Part shown: piece after piece, positions 27,579-37,179 of the stretch
Layout: every line of letters begins with the position of its first letter
Numbering within the stretch: position 1 is the first letter of the stretch
NCBI GenBank assembly: GCA_965224515.1
Contig: OZ245051.1
Location: forward strand, 3,534,001-3,598,000
Source of the DNA: Sedimenticola_A sp040506425
Lineage (GTDB): Bacteria; Pseudomonadota; Gammaproteobacteria; Chromatiales; Chromatiaceae
Direction of reading: 5' to 3'
DNA length: 64,000 nucleotides
The notes under the pieces: generated by a model
What the model saw: the letters and a program-made list of their open reading frames with translations, nothing else
Database searches by the model: none
What the model was told of the DNA's origin: nothing
Made by a program: the position numbers and the translations under genes

Positions 27579-28932
27579 GGGTCAGTTTCCTGCCGGTGGT
27601 ATCGAGATCGATGGGGAGTTCCCGATCGACATGAATTGCGATGCGGGTGCCAGCCGGCACGAAGACCGCATCGAAGCTCTGGGACTGGCGCTCCTGAAGC
27701 CATTTAGTAACCTCTTCGCTGCCGCCGGAAATGGTCTTGCCCAGCACGAAGGTCCCGGTATCGCCGGTGACACTGCTGGTCACGCTACCGGCGTCACTCA
27801 CGATCGAGGTCGTCTCAGCACTTGCTGCCGCCTCCGCGGCGGCCTGGATGGCCATCACGCCAATTCGTTGGGTAAGAAACGCCGGGGCATTGGTCTTTCG
27901 CTCACCGGAGATGCAGGGAATGCCCTGTTCGTCGGAGATCCAGCCCAGGGGTTTTTCCGTGCCACCACTTTGGTTGCCCCGGTCATCACCTGAGATGGTG
28001 CGGATGGTGCCGTCCTCGAAGACGAAGGTAACCGAGTCAAGACGTCCCGTCACACACGAGAGGGTCCAATCACCGATGGCCGTCCCGCTCCACACCATGC
28101 CCTGCACACCAGGCACAGTCAGGCCGTTCGCGGCCAGATTGTCCGCGCCCGTGATTATCTTGAAAGGCATGGGATCACGCACCTGCCCCTGCACTGGTAC
28201 GCGCCCGACCAGAGCGGTCATGGCGGTCGAGCCGAGGAGTGTGGCGTTACGGGGTACGGTGTATACGGGCCGGACGGTGTTCAACGACTGAGTGAGGCTG
28301 CCGGTCTTTTCACGGGCTGATTCCAGTGCGCCACCGGTGGACTGGCCCACACGTTGCAACAGTCCCTTTGTACCCGATGGGGTTGTATCACTGTCGAGGG
28401 CATCCAGCGGATCGATCCAGATCAGAGTGTCGGTGGTTGCGGCACCCTCCCCGACACCATCGAGACCTAGTCCCACTGGTATGTCACTACCGCCCTGAGT
28501 AGCGCCGTTACGGGAGAGTGATTGTGATAGTGCATCCACACGTGCCGTCAGGGACGAGAGCACTCCGGCATCAATGCGGCTGCGTGCGTCCTGATCTTTA
28601 TCGCGGGAGAGCAGCTCACGCTTGACCCGGGTCGTGACGTTCTCCTCGATCTGGTGACGATTGGCCAGCAGATCACGATTCTCCTTGCGCAGCTGATCAT
28701 TGTCCTTGCGTAACGCCTTCACTTCCGAGGTCATGGCGGCTACGTTGGCGGTCAGGGTCTTGATGGTATCGGCGGGGCTGTCTGCGTCTGGTGCAGGTGC
28801 CTGGGGCACGGTCTCCATAACGAGCGCATCGTTCTGCTCGCCGGTACAGGACTTCAGGGTGACGAAGGCCAGCATCAGCACCACGGCGCCGGCAAGGAGG
28901 GGTAAGAGTCGGTTAGAGGTTGCAATCGCCAT
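27535..28932 (-). CDS. VirB10/TraB-like conjugal transfer protein (TIGR03752, PFL_4705)
   Basis: 465-aa protein: one N-terminal membrane segment (LLPLLAGAVVLMLAFVTL, about 9-26), a coiled-coil region (about 55-110, VKALRKDNDQLRKENRDLL), then the C-terminal periplasmic TrbI/VirB10 domain ending in GTRIAIHVDRELPIDLDTTG. It spans the periplasm and couples the inner-membrane ATPases to the outer-membrane core. An 8-nt gap separates it from the TraK-like gene; its end overlaps the lipoprotein gene by 44 nt. Confidence 0.88.
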   Translation of the reverse strand: MAIATSNRLLPLLAGAVVLMLAFVTLKSCTGEQNDALVMETVPQAPAPDADSPADTIKTLTANVAAMTSEVKALRKDNDQLRKENRDLLANRHQIEENVTTRVKRELLSRDKDQDARSRIDAGVLSSLTARVDALSQSLSRNGATQGGSDIPVGLGLDGVGEGAATTDTLIWIDPLDALDSDTTPSGTKGLLQRVGQSTGGALESAREKTGSLTQSLNTVRPVYTVPRNATLLGSTAMTALVGRVPVQGQVRDPMPFKIITGADNLAANGLTVPGVQGMVWSGTAIGDWTLSCVTGRLDSVTFVFEDGTIRTISGDDRGNQSGGTEKPLGWISDEQGIPCISGERKTNAPAFLTQRIGVMAIQAAAEAAASAETTSIVSDAGSVTSSVTGDTGTFVLGKTISGGSEEVTKWLQERQSQSFDAVFVPAGTRIAIHVDRELPIDLDTTGRKLTHEPSIDPYLRTRLD

Positions 28933-28940
28933 GGGAATAC

Positions 28941-29738
28941 CTAGCGGGATACTTCAAACGGCCGGGCCGAGATCAGGTAGACAGCCGTGGTGTCGGCTTC
29001 ATCGCCTTTTGGTAACAGGCGGTGATGCTGAAAAGTTGCCGTCAGCCAGGCACCTCGCAGGTCACGTGGATCCAGAGTCTGGGCTTGGTTGGTGCGGTTG
29101 GTGAGCTTGACTGCCGTGACATAGAGACCGTTGGTGCGCCATGCCACCAGTGGCATTGCTTCTATCGTGCCACCATGGAGCATATCGACCGTATCTCTTG
29201 TGACCGGGACTCGGACGATGCCGGGGCGGTCTCTGACCAGACGTGACGGCGCATATAGTTGTTGGGCTGCGAAGCGGGTCAGCTGGATATAGCCCGGCTG
29301 ACCCTGTCCCGCCTCATTACTGGCAGTGGCATTATCCTTGGCCATTCCATCGTCGCCAGTGACATAGATTTGAATAGGATGGCCTGTACCACCCTCCTCG
29401 GCGGCCGTAACATCGAACAGGTAGATGCGGCCGCTATCAAGTTCGCGCACCATGAGGCGATTTGACCCAAAGGGCGCATGCGCCAACAGATAGACCGTCC
29501 CATTGACACTCTGCGTACGCAATAGCCCCTGAACGGATGCCGGTAAACCCACCTTCACCGAAGCGGGGAATTCGATCCGCTGTTCCTGACCGACCGCGAG
29601 TTCCAGTCGGATCGGCGCTTTCTTCCACTCAATCCGTTCAAGCGTGTCAGTATCGGCATGGACCAGCGACTGCAGCAATAATAGAGTCACACCAAGCCAG
29701 GTGGTGATGGTGTGATGGATAGTATTGGTTTCTCGCAT
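28941..29738 (-). CDS. TraK-like conjugal transfer protein (TIGR03749, PFL_4704)
   Basis: 265-aa exported protein. From ATG 29738 (MRETNTIHH) a signal peptide is visible (ITTWLGVTLLLLQSLVHA). The mature domain LERIEWKKAPIRLELAVG resembles secretin-like TraK/VirB9 proteins. An unusually strong ribosome site (GGAGGAGGGG) precedes 29738, so the longer frame to 29777 was rejected. It forms part of the outer-membrane core complex with the lipoprotein and VirB10-like partners. Confidence 0.85.
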   Translation of the reverse strand: MRETNTIHHTITTWLGVTLLLLQSLVHADTDTLERIEWKKAPIRLELAVGQEQRIEFPASVKVGLPASVQGLLRTQSVNGTVYLLAHAPFGSNRLMVRELDSGRIYLFDVTAAEEGGTGHPIQIYVTGDDGMAKDNATASNEAGQGQPGYIQLTRFAAQQLYAPSRLVRDRPGIVRVPVTRDTVDMLHGGTIEAMPLVAWRTNGLYVTAVKLTNRTNQAQTLDPRDLRGAWLTATFQHHRLLPKGDEADTTAVYLISARPFEVSR

Positions 29739-29757
29739 ACGTTGACCCCTCCTCCTG

Positions 29758-30411
29758 CTATTTCTCTTGCTCGGCATCTACACCGAGTTCTGACTTGTCC
29801 AGCCGACGCGGCCCTTCGCTCGCAAAGCCATCCAACGCCAATCCCCAAGGGTTCGCCTCCGGATCGACAGAGAGACTCACGACCCGAAGGGGATAGCGAA
29901 TGGCGGTCTTCTTCACGGTCATGCCCTTAACCGACTCCAGCAGATCGAGATCCAGCCAGACCACCCAAACCCCGGGCGCGAGCACGTCGATACGGCGTTC
30001 CTCGTAACCGTGCCCGGCGATCTCGTGCACACCGCGCACCCGGTAGGCCAACTCACCCTGCCGCCCTTTCAGTTCCATATCCGCCATGAGTTCCGCACGA
30101 TATCGCGGTGTCACATACGGAGAGATACGGAAGATGGCCTTGCCATAGTCCTTCGCACCATCATCCGGCCAACGATTGAGCTGCTGGAAGATGTAGAAGG
30201 CAAAGGCGTACACATTGGCCGCTGGCACTTCATTGGTCGACAGTGTCGCTCCGGACCGCAGATCCGGGGGCACATGTACGGTCAGTTGCTTCGGTGCCTG
30301 ACTCCAGCCAAACCAGAGGGCCAGGATCACGATGAACTGGGCGCCAATAACTACCCACAACGAACGCAGGTGGGCGCGGACGTTATCGATCTCGGTACGG
30401 TAGCGGCGCAT
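29758..30411 (-). CDS. TraE-like conjugal transfer membrane protein (TIGR03746, PFL_4703)
   Basis: 217-aa protein with one N-terminal membrane segment (LWVVIGAQFIVILALWFGW, about 18-36) and a periplasmic TraE/VirB5-like domain (YAFYIFQQLNRWPDDGAKDY is visible). It belongs to the inner-membrane part of the GI-type transfer machine. Its start overlaps the end of the TraL-like gene by 29 nt, and the next gene begins about 20 nt after its stop. Confidence 0.87.
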   Translation of the reverse strand: MRRYRTEIDNVRAHLRSLWVVIGAQFIVILALWFGWSQAPKQLTVHVPPDLRSGATLSTNEVPAANVYAFAFYIFQQLNRWPDDGAKDYGKAIFRISPYVTPRYRAELMADMELKGRQGELAYRVRGVHEIAGHGYEERRIDVLAPGVWVVWLDLDLLESVKGMTVKKTAIRYPLRVVSLSVDPEANPWGLALDGFASEGPRRLDKSELGVDAEQEK

Positions 30412-30763
30412 ACCGGGTTCTCCCTATATCCCAAGCGCCGGTGCGCCGTATGAACGGCGAGCGGCGCAGACCATGGTCCGACAACCAGATAGCGATTTGT
30501 TGCTGGTAGTACCCATCAGGTCGGCCTCGCTTCAAGCGCTGAAATAGGCTTGCCATCACAATGACCGTTCCAACGACACCGACACCGGCTATGCCGAATC
30601 CCATGGTGACCGCACCCATAAAACCCGCCAGGAGGAGGCTAACGGGTAACCAGATGAGCGCGGCCACACCCACAATGATGCCCAGTTCCGACGACGAGCA
30701 GCCCTTGAAGATTGCCGGCTCTACATTGAGCCGGTCGGCCAGAATGTCGTCTCGGTCGGACAT
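30383..30763 (-). CDS. TraL-like conjugal transfer protein (TIGR03750)
   Basis: 126-aa membrane protein with two adjacent hydrophobic segments (LGIIVGVAALIWLPVSLLLA and MGFGIAGVGVVGTVIVMASL, about 27-76) and a basic cytoplasmic tail with GRPDGYYQQQIAIWLSDHG. It is the TraL/VirB3 counterpart in this ICE class, needed for assembly at the inner membrane. Between TIGR03745 (3-nt gap) and TIGR03746 (29-nt overlap). Confidence 0.86.
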   Translation of the reverse strand: MSDRDDILADRLNVEPAIFKGCSSSELGIIVGVAALIWLPVSLLLAGFMGAVTMGFGIAGVGVVGTVIVMASLFQRLKRGRPDGYYQQQIAIWLSDHGLRRSPFIRRTGAWDIGRTRYAPLPYRDR

Positions 30764-30766
30764 CGG

Positions 30767-31117
30767 TTAGATGACGCCCGCGGCTTCGGTCAGCAGGTAG
30801 CTGGCGAAGATCAGGACAATCGCACCGACAATGCCCAGCACGCCGACTTCGGCCCACTCGGCCTTGCCTTGACGGGCCTCGTTGAACTTGGCAAAGCCGA
30901 GATAGGCGATCCACAGGAAGCCGAGCACGGCAATCGCCAGTCCCAGCACCAGCCCGCCATCCTTGATGTAACCCGAAATGAGTGCGATCCAGTCACCGGC
31001 CGCGGGGGCGGTACTGGGTGCAACCGGGGTCGGCAATGCCGCCCACACCGATTGACCTGCCGACATCGCCAACAGCCCGACTGCCGTTACGATCCGTTTT
31101 GCTGTTTTCTTCAACAT
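30767..31117 (-). CDS. Pilin-like conjugal transfer membrane protein (TIGR03745)
   Basis: 116 aa: a cleavable signal (IVTAVGLLAMSAGQSVWA) followed by two membrane segments (GGLVLGLAIAVLGFLWIAYL and VGVLGIVGAIVLIFASYLL) separated by a short charged loop, the layout of TraA/VirB2-type pilins. Probably the pilus subunit or a close relative. An 85-bp gap separates it from TIGR03758 upstream; TIGR03750 follows at once. Confidence 0.85.
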   Translation of the reverse strand: MLKKTAKRIVTAVGLLAMSAGQSVWAALPTPVAPSTAPAAGDWIALISGYIKDGGLVLGLAIAVLGFLWIAYLGFAKFNEARQGKAEWAEVGVLGIVGAIVLIFASYLLTEAAGVI

Positions 31118-31202
31118 TACTTTCTCTCCGAGGTAACGGGGTTGCCCCCTGTTATGAATACCGGGGACGTCCCCGAACCGATGCGGTACCGACCCAGGGC
31201 CA

Positions 31203-31433
31203 TTACCGCAGGTAAAAACCCAACACCATGAGTACGATGCTGGCGCGCAGCGTGCTCCAAATCACATCGAACAAAACGACTTGCCCGTTCTGCCAGGCAC
31301 GGAAGGTGCCCAGCGTTACCCAAATGACCCAGATGAATGCGAGCACCAGGACGACAGATGCGATGCCCGTCAGCAGGGTTGCCGGGGTAAACCCGGAGCC
31401 CGCCTGAAATGCTGTGTTCTGTGCTGCCGTCAT
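31203..31433 (-). CDS. ICE membrane protein, PFL_4701 family (TIGR03758)
   Basis: 76-aa protein with a central hydrophobic segment (LLTGIASVVLVLAFIWVIWV) and a second near the C-terminus (STLRASIVLMVLGFYL). It matches TIGR03758 of PFGI-1-class elements in size, topology and position between RAQPRD and TIGR03745. Biochemical role unknown; probably a small pilus or channel component. Confidence 0.8.
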   Translation of the reverse strand: MTAAQNTAFQAGSGFTPATLLTGIASVVLVLAFIWVIWVTLGTFRAWQNGQVVLFDVIWSTLRASIVLMVLGFYLR

Positions 31434-31442
31434 GATCCGTCA

Positions 31443-31745
31443 TCACCGGCGGTAGTCGCCACGCAGTGGTGGAAAGGTCCGAGGCTCTGAGCGCGGGGTA
31501 TCGATGTGTTCCTGGATCCCGAGGCGAATGCGATGGAGATCCTCCCGTAGCCAGTCGTACTTAAATCGAATGCGTGCATCTGGGTTGGCTTGCGATTCTG
31601 CCTCGGTTGTCAGTGGCTGGATCGCCTGGAGTTCGTGAATGATTCTAACCAGTGCTGCCCGCTCGCCATCCGCATCGGCAAAGGCAAACTGAACCGGCAG
31701 CGCAGTGCCAAACAGTCCTAGAATCAGTACTTGGGTAATTCGCAT
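31443..31745 (-). CDS. RAQPRD family ICE protein (TIGR01690)
   Basis: 100-aa exported protein: signal peptide MRITQVLILGLFGTALPVQF, then the family core with ANPDARIRFKYDWLREDL and a C-terminal R-rich end. ATG 31745 is preferred because it starts the signal; the frame continues to 31778. It is the first gene of the 31745-24421 operon. In relatives it directly follows TIGR03747, but here the Wadjet locus has been inserted between them. Confidence 0.82.
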   Translation of the reverse strand: MRITQVLILGLFGTALPVQFAFADADGERAALVRIIHELQAIQPLTTEAESQANPDARIRFKYDWLREDLHRIRLGIQEHIDTPRSEPRTFPPLRGDYRR

Positions 31746-31943
31746 CGATGTCCTCCCCGTATTGCGCATGAGGCGCATGGTGGGGAATTCGGAGAGGACT
31801 AGCTATGGAAAATCAATTCAAACTGTTGCTTGGTTTTTAGTCCAACAGCGATTACAAGGTGCCGTTTCCACGCGTACGAATATTGAGGAGAGTGAGGTTT
31901 ACTAAAAGTTTACCGATTAGCCAAGTAAGCTGGGACACGTATT

Positions 31944-33131
31944 CTATTCATGCTCGATAGGGGAACGGGCTGCTTGTGTTTCCTGCTCAGATAACCCTTT
32001 CCTCGTCTCAAGATAACGCAATAAAATCGCATCTGTGGGCGGATTAATCGGTATTAACCGCTCAATATGCTTAAGATGCTCCTCGCTAAATGGATCCCCA
32101 CTCTGATATTCCATGTCATGCGGCAGGATAGTTTTCCCTCCTGCCAAACTCTGCAAGGTCTTCAGAATCTGAAAACCATGTGGATCCGAATCCCCCCAGT
32201 GATATACAGGTGCCTCAATCCGAGAAAGCAGCGATTGATAAAATCGTTGAAGCCGTCGGGTTGGGTAACCTCCTGTGTAGAGGACAATAGCTTCATCTTC
32301 AATGGACGAGGTGTACTCAAGAAAACTCGATAAATTTTCTATTGTAAGAAGGTAGCTGGGAGTTTCGGATAGTAAGAACTCGCCTAATAGATCCCCAGGC
32401 ACCCCCAAATAAGGCCTGACGGCTGAGTTAATGTCTTGGTTACCCGCATGAAACTTTAGTGGGCCACTAATCAATACAGGATGAACCATTTTTACCAGAT
32501 TGAGTTCTGCCAGGACATCTTCGTAACTCAGCTCTGGCTTTTCCAGCCTGTCACGATAGATCTGACCAAGAGCAGAAATAATAGGCTGCAGTGCCTTTGA
32601 ATCACCCAACTGGCGGGCTCCGAACTGCCGGTAATCGAGAATCCTGGACTCAGGTAGAGTCTCAATAGCCTGCACTGCCTCCACCACGGTACTGAGACGA
32701 GCTGCTTGATCTATCGTTAGGCCATATTTTCTTTTTCCATGGCGCCACGCATCCAGAATCTGATTTACTACGGCATTCAGCCAATGCCCATCCGGTGGGC
32801 GCCGGATATCAACCTCAATCTGGGCTAGTCTGTCCGGAAGGTATGAATAATCGATCAGGCCTGCAACCCCTCTGGCGTCATGGAGACGAATCCTCTCGAG
32901 AGACGTTCCGACATAGTGCTTCTCCCACTCCAGTGAAATGAGATATTTTTCTGCAACGGTTGAAAGGTAGGCATGAAAGTCTCGGAGAACATAAGCACTC
33001 CGAAACGGATAAGGGTCCTGTGGATCCATTGTGAAATCTTGACGCTTTAATAAGACATCGCGCTTTCGCTCGGGCTGCTTCTCTGCCTTCCTGACAAGTT
33101 GTTTCAAGCAGTGGATGGCCTGCTTACTCAT
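31944..33131 (-). CDS. jetD: Wadjet protein JetD, TOPRIM-like nuclease (DUF3322/DUF2220)
   Basis: 395-aa nuclease of the Wadjet anti-plasmid system; in known systems JetD cuts circular DNA after loop extrusion by JetABC. The N-terminal DUF3322 part is followed by the DUF2220/TOPRIM-like part with ENLSSFLEY, IVLYTGGYPTRR and WGDSDPHGFQIL (about 255-325), the last supplying the DxD metal-binding acids. ATG 33131 overlaps the jetC stop by 4 nt. Last gene of a complete ABCD order. Confidence 0.92.
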   Translation of the reverse strand: MSKQAIHCLKQLVRKAEKQPERKRDVLLKRQDFTMDPQDPYPFRSAYVLRDFHAYLSTVAEKYLISLEWEKHYVGTSLERIRLHDARGVAGLIDYSYLPDRLAQIEVDIRRPPDGHWLNAVVNQILDAWRHGKRKYGLTIDQAARLSTVVEAVQAIETLPESRILDYRQFGARQLGDSKALQPIISALGQIYRDRLEKPELSYEDVLAELNLVKMVHPVLISGPLKFHAGNQDINSAVRPYLGVPGDLLGEFLLSETPSYLLTIENLSSFLEYTSSIEDEAIVLYTGGYPTRRLQRFYQSLLSRIEAPVYHWGDSDPHGFQILKTLQSLAGGKTILPHDMEYQSGDPFSEEHLKHIERLIPINPPTDAILLRYLETRKGLSEQETQAARSPIEHE

Positions 33132-36100
33132 TCTGGTTTACTACTCCCGATTAAAGAGTCTGTGACCAGTTTGCGAAGCTTTTCCTTAAGATGTTGTACA
33201 TCAACAGTTGCCTTAACCCCATCGCGGATAAAAAACAATACCGTATCCACAACAGCAGTCATGCGAGGCTCCGACTCGTCCGGTGCAGCAATGAAGAGTT
33301 GCAGACCGATGGATTTTAGGTAGTTAGCTGCCTGCATGGTGTTTTTCAGATCCATACTCTGGAATGCCTCATCGGCCAGGTACAGAGAAAGCCCCCCTTT
33401 TAAGGAACCGTCCACTTCTCGATTGATTCGGTAAGCACTTGCCAGGGAAGCTCCCATTGCCACGTAAAATGGTGATCTTTGTTCACCGCCTGAACCGGCG
33501 CCCTTCTTGCGAGAAAGCATTTCCTTAATTCCGGCCTCTTCATCTATGATCTCTATGTCGTACCGGTAATAACTACGGTAATCCTTAAGTTCCTCATCAT
33601 CGTCCGTCTCCAGCATTTGACGTATGACCTCGAACTGCTCCTGATGTGGGTCGAACAAACCACCAAAATCTGCCACATCGTATTCATTAACCCGCTCGAC
33701 AAAATCAATGAACTCTGTGTACTCAGGCTTTCTATCGAAGCGGAACTGATAGATTTGATTCGACGAAAAGGGACGGCTCTTCAGTTCATCATTGAGCTCC
33801 CGGATTCTCCGTTTCATGCTGCTGATCTGATTTCTGAGGCGAATCGCAAGGTCCTGACGAATAACCCTCTCTACCTCTCTCAGTGCATTTGATGCCTCTT
33901 CTTCCCGAGTATGCAAACCAAGGTCTTCAAGGTTTTCAAGCGACACCTGAACAGTCTTTAGAATCATATGCAGTGATGGGCTTTCCAGGAATCCGCCTAA
34001 ATCGACGCTCTCTGCGCCATACTCAGCATTATAAGTAGCTGCCTTCTGTTGCCCACTTGCCATAAAAGTGGATGATTCACTGCTACGCTTTTTGGCATTA
34101 TCTCGGCAGTGATTAATGACTTTCTGGTAATCTTCCGGGGTGTCCAGCGCATGTTTTTCCTGTTGAGCACCTAGGACTTCCTCGGCCTTAGCCGCATCAT
34201 AATCTGTTTGTGCAGCCACCTCCTTACGCACCATGTCAAACTGAGGAATCAGACGCTCATCCTTCTTTCGTTGATTACCCCTTTCGCTGAACTTCGTCCT
34301 GGCGGTCTGCTTATCCTTCGCGTGCTCACGTTCAAGCCCTGTCAGTTCCAATATTTGTGCATCGAGTCGTCCCAATTCATTGCGCAGCTGCTCGGTATGG
34401 CTCAGGTCGATGGCTGAAATCTGCGTTTCTAGCTCATCAACCCGGTTCTGTGCCTCTACAAGACTCTTTATTTGGTTTTTTGTGGAGGGTATCTTCTTAA
34501 GATCTGAAAAGAGATCATTTAACTGGCCCAGTGCAATCTGATGTCGTTCCTTGGACTGTTTGAGCGTCAAGCGTTGCTGATCGATCTCAGTAATTTTTTG
34601 TTCAAGTAAGGCTATCTGGCGTTGTGAGATGGTTTTACCAATCTTTGGCAGGTCCGGCAGACGAAGGCGTTGAATGCCACCTTGCCGAGCAAACATCCCG
34701 TCCGGCGTCAGAGCCCGGTCTGAGCCGACAAGAGCCTTTGTTTCCTCGACAAGGTCGATATTGAGTAGTAATCGCTGCAAATAAGCCACGGCATACGGGT
34801 TCTCTCCCTGAATCAAATCAGCCGCAGTACCAGGCCTTACTATATCCTTTCCAACCCAGTGGCGGACCTTTTTAGTATTCACGACCACCGCATTGTAGAG
34901 GCCTTGCCTTTTCATGCCACGGTAGATGGAAACGGCCTCCTTTGCCTCCTCAGGATCGACTACAAGTGCTTCGGCATTGTTGCGCAAGAAGGCCTCGATG
35001 GCCGGCTGCCAACGCTCATCGGAGATCTCAATCAGCTCACAGACTGGCGTGGCGACGATCCCTCTCTCCTGCAGCGCGCGCATGAGGATGACTGTATCCC
35101 GATTAAGGTCGGATTTTCCCTGACGTATATTCTCTAGGCGTTCCTGTCTTGCCTTTCTGTCCTGCTCTGCCTGCTGATGTTCACTTCCGACTTCAAGCAA
35201 TCGGTTAAATAGTTCACTCTTTTCCTGTTCCAGCGCCTTTCTTGAATCATCCACCAGCCTATCAGTGGCGGATGGTTCGAGCGGCCATTGCCCTTCTCCT
35301 GCAACAGCATGCCTAGCCATCTGATCCAGAAATGGTGCAAAATCGGAGTTTAAAAGATCTCTATAACGGACAACCTGGGTAGACAGCGCCAGTACACCGC
35401 GGATATCCTTCAGCGTTTCCTTGATCCTCTCTATTTCTTTTTGGAAGTTGTTTTTCTTTTCTAGCAGTAACTTACGCTGCGTCTCATTTTCATCGGCTTC
35501 AATTAACGCCTTGACCTGATCCCGCTTTTCCCTCACGTCCTTCAGTTGCGTTGCAGCAGCATGCATTGCCGCTGTTTGCTTGCGATAGGTTGCATATAGG
35601 TCCCACATTTCTTCCTTGAGTGCTTCAATCTTTCCATCCAGCGCCTCGAATTCGAGTTCAGCCGCGCACCACTCATAGGCTGCCGCATAAGTCGCCTTTG
35701 ATTTGGCGCTCTTGAAGACGTGTAGAATCTGAGCAAGTTGCTCGATCTGTTTCTTGGTACGTACCACCGCCTCCTTCTTCCGCTTGTAGGATTCGAGGCT
35801 GTCGCGCATCTTTGCGATGTCGATGGGTTCCGCATCCAGGATGCTTGTCTTGACAAAATCCGATACAGATCCATCCAAACTTGTCATTGATATGGATTGT
35901 TTGAAAGCCCGGCGGTATTTTCTGGTATCTGGTGGAAAATCAGGATGGCACAATGACCGTGTAAGCTGGTCAACATACTTTTCAGGTTCACGGCCAAAAA
36001 GAAAGCAACCCTGCTCTGGAGTTCCTTGCTTAAACAAGGCCTTGAGTTGCGTATAAGGCCTTGGAACGAGGTGACCCAGTTCAGTCTTATCCAGAAAGTC

Positions 36101-36532
36101 ATACAGGGTGAATTCAACTCCTTCAAGGATAAAAAACCCCTCTACCTCCTCATGTGCATCATCGCGACGAGCAGAGATCGCTGCCCCTACCGTGGTTGGT
36201 TCACCAGTGACGTCATCAGTAAAGACCAAACCAATCCGGCAGAGTGCATCATCTCTTGGCTGATAGACCGAGTTCTCTCCGATCGCATCTTCAGTTTTCA
36301 CTAAGCCAAGCACGTAACCACGAATATCGCGTTCACTGTGCTTATCCGGCGCTTTTGCATTGGGCTTCCAGTCTCGCCTATTACCACCCAGCATGACGTA
36401 CTGGATTGCATCAAGGAAGCTGGACTTACCGGCACCATTTGCGCCAATAAGTGCAGTATGCCCCCGAATCTCCCATTCATCAGCTTCGAAGAGGTACCAG
36501 TTAACGAATATTATACGAGTCAGTGACTTCAT
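33128..36532 (-). CDS. jetC: Wadjet protein JetC, SMC-like ATPase
   Basis: 1134-aa SMC/MukB-like motor. Walker A GANGAGKS is at 30-37 at the start, long coiled-coil arms occupy about 260-470 and 640-900, a hinge region lies around 480-640, and the C-terminal signature SGGEQRSPF and Walker B LADEAF are near 1010-1060. With JetA (kleisin) and JetB it would extrude loops on small circular DNA. Overlaps jetB and jetD by 4 nt each (ATGA), indicating tight coupling. Confidence 0.93.
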   Translation of the reverse strand: MKSLTRIIFVNWYLFEADEWEIRGHTALIGANGAGKSSFLDAIQYVMLGGNRRDWKPNAKAPDKHSERDIRGYVLGLVKTEDAIGENSVYQPRDDALCRIGLVFTDDVTGEPTTVGAAISARRDDAHEEVEGFFILEGVEFTLYDFLDKTELGHLVPRPYTQLKALFKQGTPEQGCFLFGREPEKYVDQLTRSLCHPDFPPDTRKYRRAFKQSISMTSLDGSVSDFVKTSILDAEPIDIAKMRDSLESYKRKKEAVVRTKKQIEQLAQILHVFKSAKSKATYAAAYEWCAAELEFEALDGKIEALKEEMWDLYATYRKQTAAMHAAATQLKDVREKRDQVKALIEADENETQRKLLLEKKNNFQKEIERIKETLKDIRGVLALSTQVVRYRDLLNSDFAPFLDQMARHAVAGEGQWPLEPSATDRLVDDSRKALEQEKSELFNRLLEVGSEHQQAEQDRKARQERLENIRQGKSDLNRDTVILMRALQERGIVATPVCELIEISDERWQPAIEAFLRNNAEALVVDPEEAKEAVSIYRGMKRQGLYNAVVVNTKKVRHWVGKDIVRPGTAADLIQGENPYAVAYLQRLLLNIDLVEETKALVGSDRALTPDGMFARQGGIQRLRLPDLPKIGKTISQRQIALLEQKITEIDQQRLTLKQSKERHQIALGQLNDLFSDLKKIPSTKNQIKSLVEAQNRVDELETQISAIDLSHTEQLRNELGRLDAQILELTGLEREHAKDKQTARTKFSERGNQRKKDERLIPQFDMVRKEVAAQTDYDAAKAEEVLGAQQEKHALDTPEDYQKVINHCRDNAKKRSSESSTFMASGQQKAATYNAEYGAESVDLGGFLESPSLHMILKTVQVSLENLEDLGLHTREEEASNALREVERVIRQDLAIRLRNQISSMKRRIRELNDELKSRPFSSNQIYQFRFDRKPEYTEFIDFVERVNEYDVADFGGLFDPHQEQFEVIRQMLETDDDEELKDYRSYYRYDIEIIDEEAGIKEMLSRKKGAGSGGEQRSPFYVAMGASLASAYRINREVDGSLKGGLSLYLADEAFQSMDLKNTMQAANYLKSIGLQLFIAAPDESEPRMTAVVDTVLFFIRDGVKATVDVQHLKEKLRKLVTDSLIGSSKPE

Positions 36533-37179
36533 GGCTGCTCCCGTCCTTGTTCTTGTTCTTCCCTTTCCTCTTCTGCCGACTTTTCAACTACTGGAACATC
36601 CTCCGCCATGAGATATCCGGCGACCCTTTCAATCATATTTCCACTAAGCAACTCGCTGATTGTTGGATATATTCGAATCCGGACAACACGCGGATCAAGC
36701 TCGTCCTGTTCAGTATCAAGTATGCCGTGGTTTGCAAAATCCTTCAGATACTCCCGGAACACTGTTGATGTTTTAGGCATGTCACGTTGTGTAAGCTGCA
36801 GATAGCGATCTTCAAAATCCTCAACAGAAACCAGTACGCTGCCATCCTCTTCAAGATTAAATGCATTTAGCTCCTCGTCGTAGATATAACGTAGCGCCAG
36901 CAAAATCAACGTCTCCTCGAGCTTCATCCGATATACAAAATCGTCCGGGGTGATACCCACATATCCATGATTCTCGTTGATCACAAGCTGGTGATTGAGT
37001 GCATCCATCAGGTTTCTATAATATTTCTGATAGCGCACTACACGATCGTAATGACGGCGGTGCCGAGGCTTGTGCCTAAGCAGAAACTGCCTAGCAAGCA
37101 GCATCTGTGCCGTCTGTTTTAGCTCTGCCTCATCGAGTTCTTCATCGGCATCGAGTAGTGTTTTCAAATCCTTGATCAT
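36529..37179 (-). CDS. jetB: Wadjet protein JetB, MukE-like (DUF4194)
   Basis: 216-aa winged-helix kleisin-associated subunit, counterpart of MukE/KITE proteins. The DUF4194 pattern is visible in QTAQMLLARQFLLRHKPRHR and LALRYIYDEELN. The C-terminus is an acidic tail rich in E and Q (EKSAEEEREEQEQG). Overlaps both jetA and jetC by 4 nt. Confidence 0.9.
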   Translation of the reverse strand: MIKDLKTLLDADEELDEAELKQTAQMLLARQFLLRHKPRHRRHYDRVVRYQKYYRNLMDALNHQLVINENHGYVGITPDDFVYRMKLEETLILLALRYIYDEELNAFNLEEDGSVLVSVEDFEDRYLQLTQRDMPKTSTVFREYLKDFANHGILDTEQDELDPRVVRIRIYPTISELLSGNMIERVAGYLMAEDVPVVEKSAEEEREEQEQGREQP